A DNA stretch of 6,023 bases from Burkholderiales bacterium (lineage in GTDB: Bacteria; Pseudomonadota; Gammaproteobacteria; Burkholderiales; SG8-39). Location: positions 1-6,023 of the forward strand of contig JAENXP010000171.1 in the NCBI GenBank assembly GCA_016649475.1, read 5' to 3'. Positions within the stretch are counted from its first letter, which is position 1, and each line of letters begins with the position of its first letter. The position numbers and the translations under genes were made by a program. Shown piece after piece: positions 1 to 5,409 of the stretch. The notes beneath the pieces were generated by a model. It saw only the letters and a program-made list of their open reading frames with translations, was not told the origin of the DNA and made no database searches.

Positions 1-21
1 AGCGCCTTGATGGCCACGCGC

Positions 22-378
22 TTAGACCGTCTTGCCGCGAAACACGACCATGGCTGCGCCCTGGGTCTGCTTCAGCTTGTCATAGCCGACCAGGCGCACA
101 TGGTTGTTCGGATTGGCCTTGTGGCAGGCCTCGGCCTCCGCCAGGACGCGGTCCACGTCGGTCTCGCCGAACAGCGGCAGTTTCCACATGTACCAGTAGT
201 CGTCCATCAGGTGCGAGGGCTCGGTATGCTCCAGCGCCGGCGCCCAGCCGCGTTTGACGATGAACTCGACCTGCTTGCGGATGCGCTCCGGCGTCATCGC
301 CGGCAGGTAGGAGAAGGTGCCGAATTTGCGGCTGGCCGGATCGGACAGCCGCGATTTGTAGTCCCGCATTTCACTCAT
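22..378 (-). CDS. cbbS: RuBisCO small subunit, form IA (IAq-like)
   Basis: This is the small subunit of ribulose-1,5-bisphosphate carboxylase/oxygenase. Eight copies cap the octameric large-subunit core of the cytoplasmic L8S8 enzyme. The 118-residue protein carries the hallmark [12 protein letters not shown] segment (residues 61-72), an [14 protein letters not shown] stretch and a typical MVVFRG end. The N-terminus contains [14 protein letters not shown] (13-26). From memory, carboxysomal IAc small subunits lack about six residues here, so the extra residues favour the non-carboxysomal IAq type. The ATG at 378 is preceded by AGGGGAG seven bases upstream, a strong ribosome-binding site. It lies 31 bases after cbbL and is surely cotranscribed with it. 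The TAA stop leaves only 21 bases to the window edge. In IAq operons cbbQ and cbbO often follow, but that is not visible here. Identification is secure; the IAq subtype is probable. Confidence 0.97.
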   Translation of the reverse strand: MSEMRDYKSRLSDPASRKFGTFSYLPAMTPERIRKQVEFIVKRGWAPALEHTEPSHLMDDYWYMWKLPLFGETDVDRVLAEAEACHKANPNNHVRLVGYDKLKQTQGAAMVVFRGKTV

Positions 379-409
379 GTGCTTGCTCCCCTAAATGTGC
401 CGGCGCGGC

Positions 410-1840
410 TCAGGCGTGCGCCATGTCGAGCTTGTCGACGGTGTCGAATTCGAACTTGATTTCCTTCCAGGTTTCCATCGCGGCCTTGAGCTCCGGGCTG
501 GTCTTGGCCGCCGCAAGCAGAATCTCCTTGCCCTCCTTTTCCACCTGGCGGCCCTGGTTGCGCGCTTCCACGCAGGCCTCCAGCGCAACACGGTTGGCGC
601 AGGCGCCGGCGGCGTTGCCCCAGGGATGGCCGAGCGTGCCGCCGCCGAACTGCATTACCGAATCATCGCCGAAAATGGCCACCAGTGCTGGAATATGCCA
701 GACGTGGATGCCGCCGGAGGCCACCGGAAACAGGCCCGGCATGAAACCGAAGTCCTGATCGAAAAAGATGCCGCGCGCGCGGTTCTCTGGAATGAATCTC
801 TCGCGCATCAGGTCGATCCAGCCCAGCGTCGCCTCGCGGTCGCCTTCGAGCTTGCCCACCACCGTGCCCGAATGCAGGTGATCGCCGCCGGAAAGCCGCA
901 GGCATTTCGCCAGCACGCGGAAATGGATTCCATGGTGGCGGTCGCGGTCGAGCACCGCGTGCAGCGCGCGGTGCACGTGCAGCAGCACACCGTTGTTGCG
1001 GCACCAGTTGGCCAGGCCGGTATGCGCGCAAAAGCCGCCGGTGAGGAAGTCATGCATGATGATCGGCATGTCCAGCGCCTTGGCGTGCTCGGCGCGCTTG
1101 TACATCTCCTCGGGCGTAGGCGCGGTCACATTGAGGTAGTGGCCCTTGCGCTCGCCGGTCTCGGCCTCGGCCTTTTTCACCGCCTCGGCGACAAAATCGA
1201 AGCGCTGGCGCCAGCGCATGAACGGCTGCGAGTTGACGTTCTCGTCGTCCTTGGTGAAATCCAGGCCCCCGCGCAGGCATTCGTACACGGCGCGGCCGTA
1301 GTTTTTCGCCGACAGGCCCAGCTTGGGCTTGATGGTGCAGCCCAGGAGCGGCCGGCCATATTTGTTCATGATGTCGCGCTCGACCGCGATGCCGTGCGGC
1401 GGGCCGCCGCAGGTCATGACGTAGGCGAGCGGAAAGCGCACATCCTCCAGCCGCAGGGCGCGGATCGCCTTGAAACCGAACACATTGCCGGCAAGCGAAG
1501 TGAGCACGTTGACCACCGAGCCTTCCTCGAACAGGTCGATGGGGTAGGCGATAAAGGCGTAAAAGCAGCTCGGGTCGCCGGGCACGTCCTCGATGCGGTA
1601 GGCGCGCCCCTTGTAGTGCTCGAGATCGGTCAGGAGATCGGTCCACACCGTGGTCCAGGTGCCGGTGGAGGACTCCGCCGCCACTGCGGCAGCGGCCTCC
1701 TCGCGCGGCACGCCTTCCTGCGGCGTGATCTTGAAGCAGGCCAGGAGGTCGGTGTCCTTTACCGGATAGTCCGGTTCCCAGTAGGTATGCCGGTAATCTT
1801 TCACGCCGGCGCTGTAAGAAGTGCTGCCCGTTTTGCGCAT
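410..1840 (-). CDS. cbbL: RuBisCO large subunit, form IA (IAq-like)
   Basis: This is the catalytic subunit of RuBisCO, which carboxylates (or oxygenates) ribulose bisphosphate in the Calvin-Benson-Bassham cycle. It has 476 residues, normal for form IA. Key residues are present, numbered four lower than in the spinach enzyme: E56, T61, W62 and N119 of the N-domain; K171 and K173 ([10 protein letters not shown]); K197, the carbamylated lysine, with D199 and E200 ([17 protein letters not shown]); H290, H323, loop-6 K330 ([11 protein letters not shown]), S375 and G399-G400. The end [17 protein letters not shown] resembles IAq/IAc enzymes. The ATG at 1840 has GGAGG five bases upstream. The N-terminus [17 protein letters not shown] is a few residues longer than the common MAxKTYSAGVK form. 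Local oddities are DQDFGFMPG (361-369), where relatives I recall have DQDWGSMPG, and HDFLTGGF instead of HDYITGGF. No frameshift is seen. The gene is expected to be activated by divergent CbbR. Confidence 0.98.
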   Translation of the reverse strand: MRKTGSTSYSAGVKDYRHTYWEPDYPVKDTDLLACFKITPQEGVPREEAAAAVAAESSTGTWTTVWTDLLTDLEHYKGRAYRIEDVPGDPSCFYAFIAYPIDLFEEGSVVNVLTSLAGNVFGFKAIRALRLEDVRFPLAYVMTCGGPPHGIAVERDIMNKYGRPLLGCTIKPKLGLSAKNYGRAVYECLRGGLDFTKDDENVNSQPFMRWRQRFDFVAEAVKKAEAETGERKGHYLNVTAPTPEEMYKRAEHAKALDMPIIMHDFLTGGFCAHTGLANWCRNNGVLLHVHRALHAVLDRDRHHGIHFRVLAKCLRLSGGDHLHSGTVVGKLEGDREATLGWIDLMRERFIPENRARGIFFDQDFGFMPGLFPVASGGIHVWHIPALVAIFGDDSVMQFGGGTLGHPWGNAAGACANRVALEACVEARNQGRQVEKEGKEILLAAAKTSPELKAAMETWKEIKFEFDTVDKLDMAHA

Positions 1841-1870
1841 TATTGCCTCCGCTTAGAGTCTGTAACAATC

Positions 1871-1891
1871 CGAGGGGTAGGTTCCCCCTCG
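1871..1891 (-). repeat. Inverted repeat in the cbbL 5' leader
   Basis: A perfect 7-base inverted repeat, CGAGGGG and CCCCTCG, with a 7-base spacer. It lies about 31 bases upstream of the cbbL start codon and about 20 bases before its ribosome-binding site. In RNA it would form a short GC-rich hairpin in the untranslated leader. There is no following U-run, so it is not a typical terminator. It could affect transcript stability or translation; the function is inferred only. Confidence 0.5.
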
Positions 1892-1907
1892 AGCGTCCCT
1901 TGATCGG

Positions 1908-1935
1908 TCCGCAGCACAATGACTCTAGCTGCGGA
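1908..1935. repeat. Inverted repeat near the cbbL transcription start
   Basis: A perfect 8-base inverted repeat: TCCGCAGC at 1908-1915 and GCTGCGGA at 1928-1935, separated by 12 bases. It adjoins the candidate cbbL -10 element, so it may be a regulator-binding dyad around the start site. If transcription starts further upstream, it would instead be a leader hairpin. The symmetry is directly visible; the role is unknown. Confidence 0.45.
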
Positions 1936-1940
1936 TTATC
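1935..1940 (-). promoter_or_regulatory. Candidate -10 element of the cbbLS promoter
   Basis: On the minus strand this reads GATAAT, matching five of six bases of the sigma70 -10 consensus. It would give a leader of roughly 90 bases before cbbL. No convincing -35 hexamer sits 16-18 bases upstream, as is common for promoters that need an activator such as CbbR. It is embedded in a perfect 11-base palindrome, CGGATTATCCG (1932-1942). Placement is tentative. Confidence 0.3.
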
Positions 1941-1982
1941 CGTGTTTGTTGATGTGCCGCACAGGGTAGCCTTGCGCAAACA

Positions 1983-2024
1983 TAAATCATAGTCACAACT
2001 TCTTATTTGTATGATAAGTTATTA
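1983..2024. promoter_or_regulatory. Candidate CbbR operator region
   Basis: This AT-rich stretch stands out from the GC-rich surroundings. It contains TTAT-N7-ATAA (2003-2017), a textbook LysR-type T-N11-A dyad flanked by C and G, making a 5+5 base inverted repeat (2002-2018). An overlapping repeat is AACTT-N14-AAGTT (1997-2020). TNA triplets spaced by seven bases occur at 1983, 1993 and 2003, and again at 2012 and 2022. That agrees with the TNA-N7-TNA pattern described for CbbR sites. It is about 50-85 bases upstream of the presumed cbbL start point, as expected for a LysR-type activator. TNA triplets are frequent in AT-rich DNA, so the ladder alone is weak evidence. Confidence 0.55.
2010..2015 (+). 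promoter_or_regulatory. Candidate cbbR -10 element
   Basis: TATGAT matches five of six consensus bases and would start a transcript about 30 bases before the cbbR ATG. The -35 region is poor. The element lies inside the putative CbbR operator, so CbbR binding would be expected to occlude its own promoter (negative autoregulation, common in LysR-type regulators). Confidence 0.3.
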
Positions 2025-2050
2025 CTGATACATAGAACAGGCCGGTGACC

Positions 2051-2965
2051 ATGACACTAAGGCACGCCACGCTGCGCCAGCTGCAGGTATTCGAGTCGGT
2101 TGCCCGCAACCTGTCGTTCTCGCGCGCGGCGGCGGAACTGCACCTCACCCAGCCCGCCGTATCGATGCAGGTGAAGCTGATGGAAGAGCACGCCGGACTG
2201 CCCCTGTTCGAGCGTCTGGGCAAGAAGATCTTTCTGACCGAAGCGGGGGCCGAGTTGCATCAGCACAGCCGCGTCATCGCCCAGCAGCTGCGCGACGCCG
2301 ACGAGGCGCTCGCGGCGCGCAAGGGCCTGTCGCAGGGACGCCTGCTGATCACCATGGTGAGCACCGCGAAATACTTCGTGCCGCCGCTGCTGGCGCGCTT
2401 CCTCGGTCAGCACCCCGGCGTCACGGTAAAGCTTTCCGCGAACAACCGCGAGGTCGTGCTGAAGCAGCTCGCCGACAACGAAGTGGACCTCGCCATCATG
2501 GGACGCACGCCCGAGGGCATGGACGCCGTGGCCGAACCCTTCGCGCGCCACCCGCACGTCATCATCGCCGCTCCCGGGAACCCGCTCGCGAAAAAGCGCA
2601 GCATCCCGCTCGCGCGCCTCGCCCAGGAGACCTTCCTGATACGCGAGCCCGGCTCGGGCACGCGCGGGCTGCTCGAGCGCCTGTTCGCCGAGCACCGCCT
2701 GCCGCTCAACGTCAGCATGGAAATGGCCAGCAATGAAACCATCAAGCAGGCGGTGCAGGCGGGCATGGGCGTCAGCCTGCTGTCGCTGCACACCATAGAA
2801 CTCGAGCTGAAGACGCGGCGCCTGGTAGTGCTCGACGTGCAGGGCCTGCCTATAGTACGCGACTGGCACGTGGTGCATCTTGCCGCCAAGCGCCTGTCTC
2901 CGGTGGCGCAGGCGTTCCGGGACTTCCTGTTGTCCACTGCGGGCAAACTCCTCCCGGAAAGGTGA
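2051..2965 (+). CDS. cbbR: LysR-type regulator of Calvin-cycle genes, CbbR
   Basis: This is a DNA-binding transcription factor of the LysR family. It is placed divergently from cbbL, the standard arrangement for CbbR, which activates cbb operons in response to metabolites such as RuBP, PEP or NADPH, depending on the species. The 304-residue protein has an N-terminal winged helix-turn-helix (about 5-64: FSRAAAELHLTQPAVSMQVK, then GLPLFERLGKKIFLTEAG). A linker helix follows, then a two-lobed effector domain (about 95-300) with VDLAIMGRTPEG and REPGSGTR segments typical of CbbR. I chose the ATG at 2051 because an AGG lies nine bases upstream. An in-frame GTG at 2045 would have only three bases after that AGG, which is too close. 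No defects are seen. The stop codon overlaps the -35 element of the next gene's promoter. Confidence 0.93.
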   Translation: MTLRHATLRQLQVFESVARNLSFSRAAAELHLTQPAVSMQVKLMEEHAGLPLFERLGKKIFLTEAGAELHQHSRVIAQQLRDADEALAARKGLSQGRLLITMVSTAKYFVPPLLARFLGQHPGVTVKLSANNREVVLKQLADNEVDLAIMGRTPEGMDAVAEPFARHPHVIIAAPGNPLAKKRSIPLARLAQETFLIREPGSGTRGLLERLFAEHRLPLNVSMEMASNETIKQAVQAGMGVSLLSLHTIELELKTRRLVVLDVQGLPIVRDWHVVHLAAKRLSPVAQAFRDFLLSTAGKLLPER

Positions 2966-2990
2966 AACAGCCGACGCCAGCCACTATAAT
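2962..2990 (+). promoter_or_regulatory. Sigma70-type promoter for the reductase-nudC pair
   Basis: A perfect TATAAT (2985-2990) is preceded by GTGAAA (2962-2967, four of six to TTGACA) with the optimal 17-base spacer. Transcription would start near 2997, giving a leader of roughly 27 bases that holds AGGAGA. The -35 overlaps the cbbR TGA, so this gene can be expressed independently of cbbR. Confidence 0.65.
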
Positions 2991-3023
2991 GGCGCGTTGA
3001 AGCGAACTTACAGGAGACGCAAA

Positions 3024-3893
3024 ATGGCAAAAGTCGCATTCCTCGGTCTCGGCGTCATGGGATTTCCGATGGCCGGCTATCTGGCCAAGAACGGCCACGA
3101 GGTCACGGTCTACAACCGCACGCGCGCCAAGGCAGATGCCTGGGTGGCCAAGCACGGCGGCAAGGCGGCCGACACCCCCAAGGCTGCCGCGCAGGGTGCG
3201 GCCATCGTGTTTTCCTGCGTAGGCGACGATCCCGACCTGCGCGCGGTGACGGTGGGCGCAAATGGCGCGTTCGAGAGCATGGCTAAAGGCAGCATTTTTG
3301 TCGACCACACCACCGCGTCGGCCAATATCGCGCGCGAACTGTACGCTGAGGCGGCGGAAAAAGGGATCCACTTCATCGATGCGCCGGTATCCGGCGGGCA
3401 GGCGGGCGCGGAGAACGGCGCGCTCACCGTCATGTGCGGCGGTGAAGCCGCACCATTCGAAACAGCCAAACCGGTTATCACCCATTTCGCCAAGGCGGTG
3501 ACCCTGCTCGGGCCTTCGGGCGCCGGGCAGCTGACCAAGATGGTCAACCAGATCTGCATCGCCGGCCTGGTCGAGGGCTTGTCCGAGGGCATCAATTTCG
3601 CTCTCAAGTCGGGGCTGGACGCGAAACAGGTGCTGGACGTGATCGGCAAAGGCGCGGCCCAGTCCTGGCAGATGGACAACCGCGGCAAGACCATGGTCGA
3701 CGACAAGTTCGATTTCGGCTTTGCCGTGGACTGGATGCGCAAGGACCTGCGCATCGCGCTGGAAGAATCCAAGAAAAACGGCGCGCCGCTGCCGGTCGCT
3801 GAAATCGTCAACGGCTATTACGGCGAAATCCAGAAAATGGGCGGCGGGCGCTGGGACACTTCCAGCCTGATCCGGCGCCTCAGAAAAGCATAG
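3024..3893 (+). CDS. Beta-hydroxyacid dehydrogenase (tartronate semialdehyde / glyoxylate reductase-like)
   Basis: A 289-residue cytoplasmic NAD(P)-dependent oxidoreductase of the 3-hydroxyisobutyrate dehydrogenase family. The N-terminal Rossmann fold starts at once with FLGLGVMGFPMAGYL (glycines 8, 10, 13). After the second strand comes N31-R32-T33, which in plant glyoxylate reductase-like relatives goes with NADPH preference. The substrate motif DAPVSGGQAGAENG (119-132), the catalytic lysine in GQLTKMVNQ (K172, with N175) and the conserved K240-D241 are all present, so the enzyme looks active. The ATG has AGGAGA six bases upstream. Candidate reactions are tartronate semialdehyde to glycerate, glyoxylate or succinate semialdehyde reduction, or 3-hydroxyisobutyrate oxidation; sequence alone does not choose. 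Its place beside cbbR and cbbLS makes a role in phosphoglycolate salvage attractive, but this is inference. It probably forms an operon with nudC. Confidence 0.9.
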   Translation: MAKVAFLGLGVMGFPMAGYLAKNGHEVTVYNRTRAKADAWVAKHGGKAADTPKAAAQGAAIVFSCVGDDPDLRAVTVGANGAFESMAKGSIFVDHTTASANIARELYAEAAEKGIHFIDAPVSGGQAGAENGALTVMCGGEAAPFETAKPVITHFAKAVTLLGPSGAGQLTKMVNQICIAGLVEGLSEGINFALKSGLDAKQVLDVIGKGAAQSWQMDNRGKTMVDDKFDFGFAVDWMRKDLRIALEESKKNGAPLPVAEIVNGYYGEIQKMGGGRWDTSSLIRRLRKA

Positions 3894-3927
3894 GCACGGT
3901 GTCGATCAAGGTCCGGAGCGCGCTGCG

Positions 3928-4770
3928 ATGATGCCGTTCAGCGCACCCGAGGCCTATGTCGGCGGCGCGCTCGATGCAGGCGAGCCCGGCGACGATAGCC
4001 TGTGCTTCGTGTTCCAGCAGACCTCGCTGCTCGTTGCCGCAGGGCCGCCCGGTGCGCAACTGCCCGGATTCGAAGACCTTGCGAGCCTAGGCGCCGCGCC
4101 CCTGCGGCGCCTGTATCTGGGAACCCTGGGCAAGCGCGGCTGCTACGCCTTCGAATATGGCGCCGATACGCAGGCGCCGCCGGACCTGCTGTGGCAGGGG
4201 CTGCGCGCGCTCTATGGCAGTCTGGACGACGATTTGTTCGCGCTGGCGGGACGCGCGCTGCAGTACATCGACTGGGACCGCACCCATCAATACTGCGGCC
4301 GCTGCGGCACGCCCACGCGGCATCGCGCCAACGAGCGCGCGCGCGAATGCCCCGAATGCGCACAGATCGTCTATCCGCGCATCGCGCCGGCGGTCATGTG
4401 CCTGATCAGGCGCGGACGCGAGATTCTGCTCGCGCGCTCGCCGCGCTTTGCCCCCGGCATGTACAGCGCTCTCGCCGGCTTCGTCGAACCGGGCGAGTCG
4501 CTCGAGCAGTGCCTTGCGCGCGAAGTGCTGGAGGAAACCGGCATACGCATCGCCAATGCGCGCTATTTCGCCAGTCAGCCCTGGCCGTTTCCGCATTCGC
4601 TCATGATCGCCTTCGTCGCGGACTACGCCGGCGGCGAAATCACCCCTGCCCCCGACGAAATCGAGGATGCGCAGTGGTTCGACATAGACGCGCTGCCGAA
4701 ACTGCCGAACAGAATCTCCATCGCTCGCCGATTGATCGACGGCGTCGTGGCCGGGATGCGCACGGCTTGA
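3928..4770 (+). CDS. nudC: NudC-type NAD(H) pyrophosphatase (Nudix hydrolase)
   Basis: This enzyme hydrolyses NADH/NAD to NMN(H) and AMP; family members also remove NAD caps from RNA. The 280-residue protein has a variable N-terminal domain (about 1-115). A zinc ribbon follows with C123, C126 (CGRCG), C141 and C144 (CPECA), then a catalytic Nudix domain. The Nudix box fits GX5EX7REUXEEXGU exactly: G184, E190, R198-E199, E202-E203, G205-I206. The downstream SQPWPFP motif (216-222) is diagnostic of the NudC subgroup against other Nudix enzymes. It is somewhat longer than the E. coli protein (257 residues). The ATG at 3928 has GGAG nine bases upstream; the adjacent ATG at 3931 is a possible alternative. 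It lies 34 bases after the reductase with no obvious promoter between, so cotranscription is likely. No missing residues are seen. Confidence 0.93.
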   Translation: MMPFSAPEAYVGGALDAGEPGDDSLCFVFQQTSLLVAAGPPGAQLPGFEDLASLGAAPLRRLYLGTLGKRGCYAFEYGADTQAPPDLLWQGLRALYGSLDDDLFALAGRALQYIDWDRTHQYCGRCGTPTRHRANERARECPECAQIVYPRIAPAVMCLIRRGREILLARSPRFAPGMYSALAGFVEPGESLEQCLAREVLEETGIRIANARYFASQPWPFPHSLMIAFVADYAGGEITPAPDEIEDAQWFDIDALPKLPNRISIARRLIDGVVAGMRTA

Positions 4771-4837
4771 GAATCGCGGGACTGACGGCTAGCGGCCCAG
4801 GATTCGGTTAAGCGGCAGGCGGCAAGGGTTCTGTTTG

Positions 4838-4865
4838 TGGCAGCGCGATTTCGGCCTGGCTGCCA
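4838..4865. repeat. Inverted repeat between convergent genes
   Basis: TGGCAGC (4838-4844) and GCTGCCA (4859-4865) form a perfect 7-base inverted repeat with a 14-base spacer. It lies in the 103-base gap between nudC and the convergent DUF2784 gene. Position suggests a bidirectional transcription-ending structure. Neither side has a U-run, so a standard intrinsic terminator is not supported. I see nothing else in this gap. Confidence 0.3.
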
Positions 4866-4873
4866 GATCACTG

Positions 4874-5296
4874 TCAGGCGTCTTTAGGCCTGCGGCCGTG
4901 CCTGGTGGTTGGCGGAAAGCGCCACCATGTCGCCGCGACGAGCAGACCGAAAAGCGTATAGCCCAGCGTGAACACCCAGGTGGGGGCGTCGTAGTACAAG
5001 AGCCGCTGCAGCCAATGCTCGATGAAACTGCCGCCGTAGGTCGCTGCACGTGCATTCGCGCGCAGCCACATTTCGAAAGAAGTGAGAGGGCAAGCGGCGC
5101 CCAACCAGGCCTGTGCTACGACAACGGCGATGGCGATCAGGTGCGCAAGGCGAAACCACAGGCCATTGACCCACTTCCATGCGCGAAAATTGCCGGCGAT
5201 CGTGAGTACCAGCCCGCCGACGACGAACGCGACAAAGGAGAAATGGAGCATGAGCACCACATCCGCGAGCAATCGATACGGCGTGTCGTCGCGCAC
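4874..5296 (-). CDS. DUF2784 family small membrane protein
   Basis: A 140-residue integral inner-membrane protein of unknown function. The pattern matches the DUF2784 family as I recall it: YRLLADVVLMLHF at the start, then CPLTSFEMWLR (69-79) and a GGSFIEHWLQRLLYY segment (88-102). Three hydrophobic helices are evident at about 12-34, 46-67 and 104-125, with a basic tail (RHGRRPKDA). Histidines H18 and H52 fall in the first two helices, and H94 is in the loop motif; a cofactor role is possible but unproven. The start is the GTG at 5296: an in-frame TAG lies five codons upstream, and AGG is eight bases before the GTG. It is 113 bases downstream of the iron-sulfur protein on the same strand, so cotranscription is possible. 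The two products have no known shared pathway. Confidence 0.85.
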   Translation of the reverse strand: MRDDTPYRLLADVVLMLHFSFVAFVVGGLVLTIAGNFRAWKWVNGLWFRLAHLIAIAVVVAQAWLGAACPLTSFEMWLRANARAATYGGSFIEHWLQRLLYYDAPTWVFTLGYTLFGLLVAATWWRFPPTTRHGRRPKDA

Positions 5297-5336
5297 TTGA
5301 GATGCCTAGCGCCCGACGTCAGGGGCGGACCGGTGC

Positions 5337-5397
5337 CATGCCGATAAGGGACGGCGACGCGGATGGTCGCGCCCTCTGCATGCCGAAGTTCGACGGC
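5337..5397. repeat. Twin short dyad with 42-base period
   Basis: Two copies of CATGCCGA-N5-GACGGC occur at 5337-5355 and 5379-5397. Each contains a small dyad (GCCG-N8-CGGC) with differing centres. They are offset by 42 bases, about four helical turns, so both would face the same side of DNA. They lie in the gap between the iron-sulfur gene and the DUF2784 gene. They could be paired protein-binding sites upstream of DUF2784, or a chance duplication. Confidence 0.4.
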
Positions 5398-5409
5398 AAG
5401 CTGTGCGCA

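Noticed and set aside
22..1840. Carboxysomal (IAc) RuBisCO operon
   Set aside because: The CbbS N-terminus has the extra residues of the non-carboxysomal type and no csoS gene is visible, although the left neighbour is outside the window.
395..1903. A 502-residue open frame on the plus strand opposite cbbL
   Set aside because: It lies antisense to cbbL, which has complete conserved motifs. The product is arginine-, alanine- and histidine-rich, as expected from GC-rich antisense frames, with no recognisable domain.
2045..2050. GTG at 2045 as the cbbR start
   Set aside because: The only AGG upstream is three bases away, too close for it, but well placed for the ATG at 2051.
2057..2878. A 273-residue open frame on the minus strand opposite cbbR
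   Set aside because: It is antisense to an intact LysR-type gene, has no recognisable motif and no sensible context.
3110..3811. A 233-residue minus-strand frame opposite the reductase
   Set aside because: It is a codon-bias shadow of the reductase gene, serine/alanine/proline-rich and without a domain.
4838..4892. Intrinsic terminator between nudC and the DUF2784 gene
   Set aside because: The inverted repeats there (7-base at 4838-4865; 5-base at 4875-4892) are short with long loops and have no U-run, so I list the first only as a repeat.
5297..5409. Possible integron attC-like recombination site (GCGCTAGGCATC end on the minus strand)
   Set aside because: No matching 5' RYYYAAC core and no long imperfect stem could be drawn across the gap; only 4-5 base hairpins occur. 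The resemblance is superficial.
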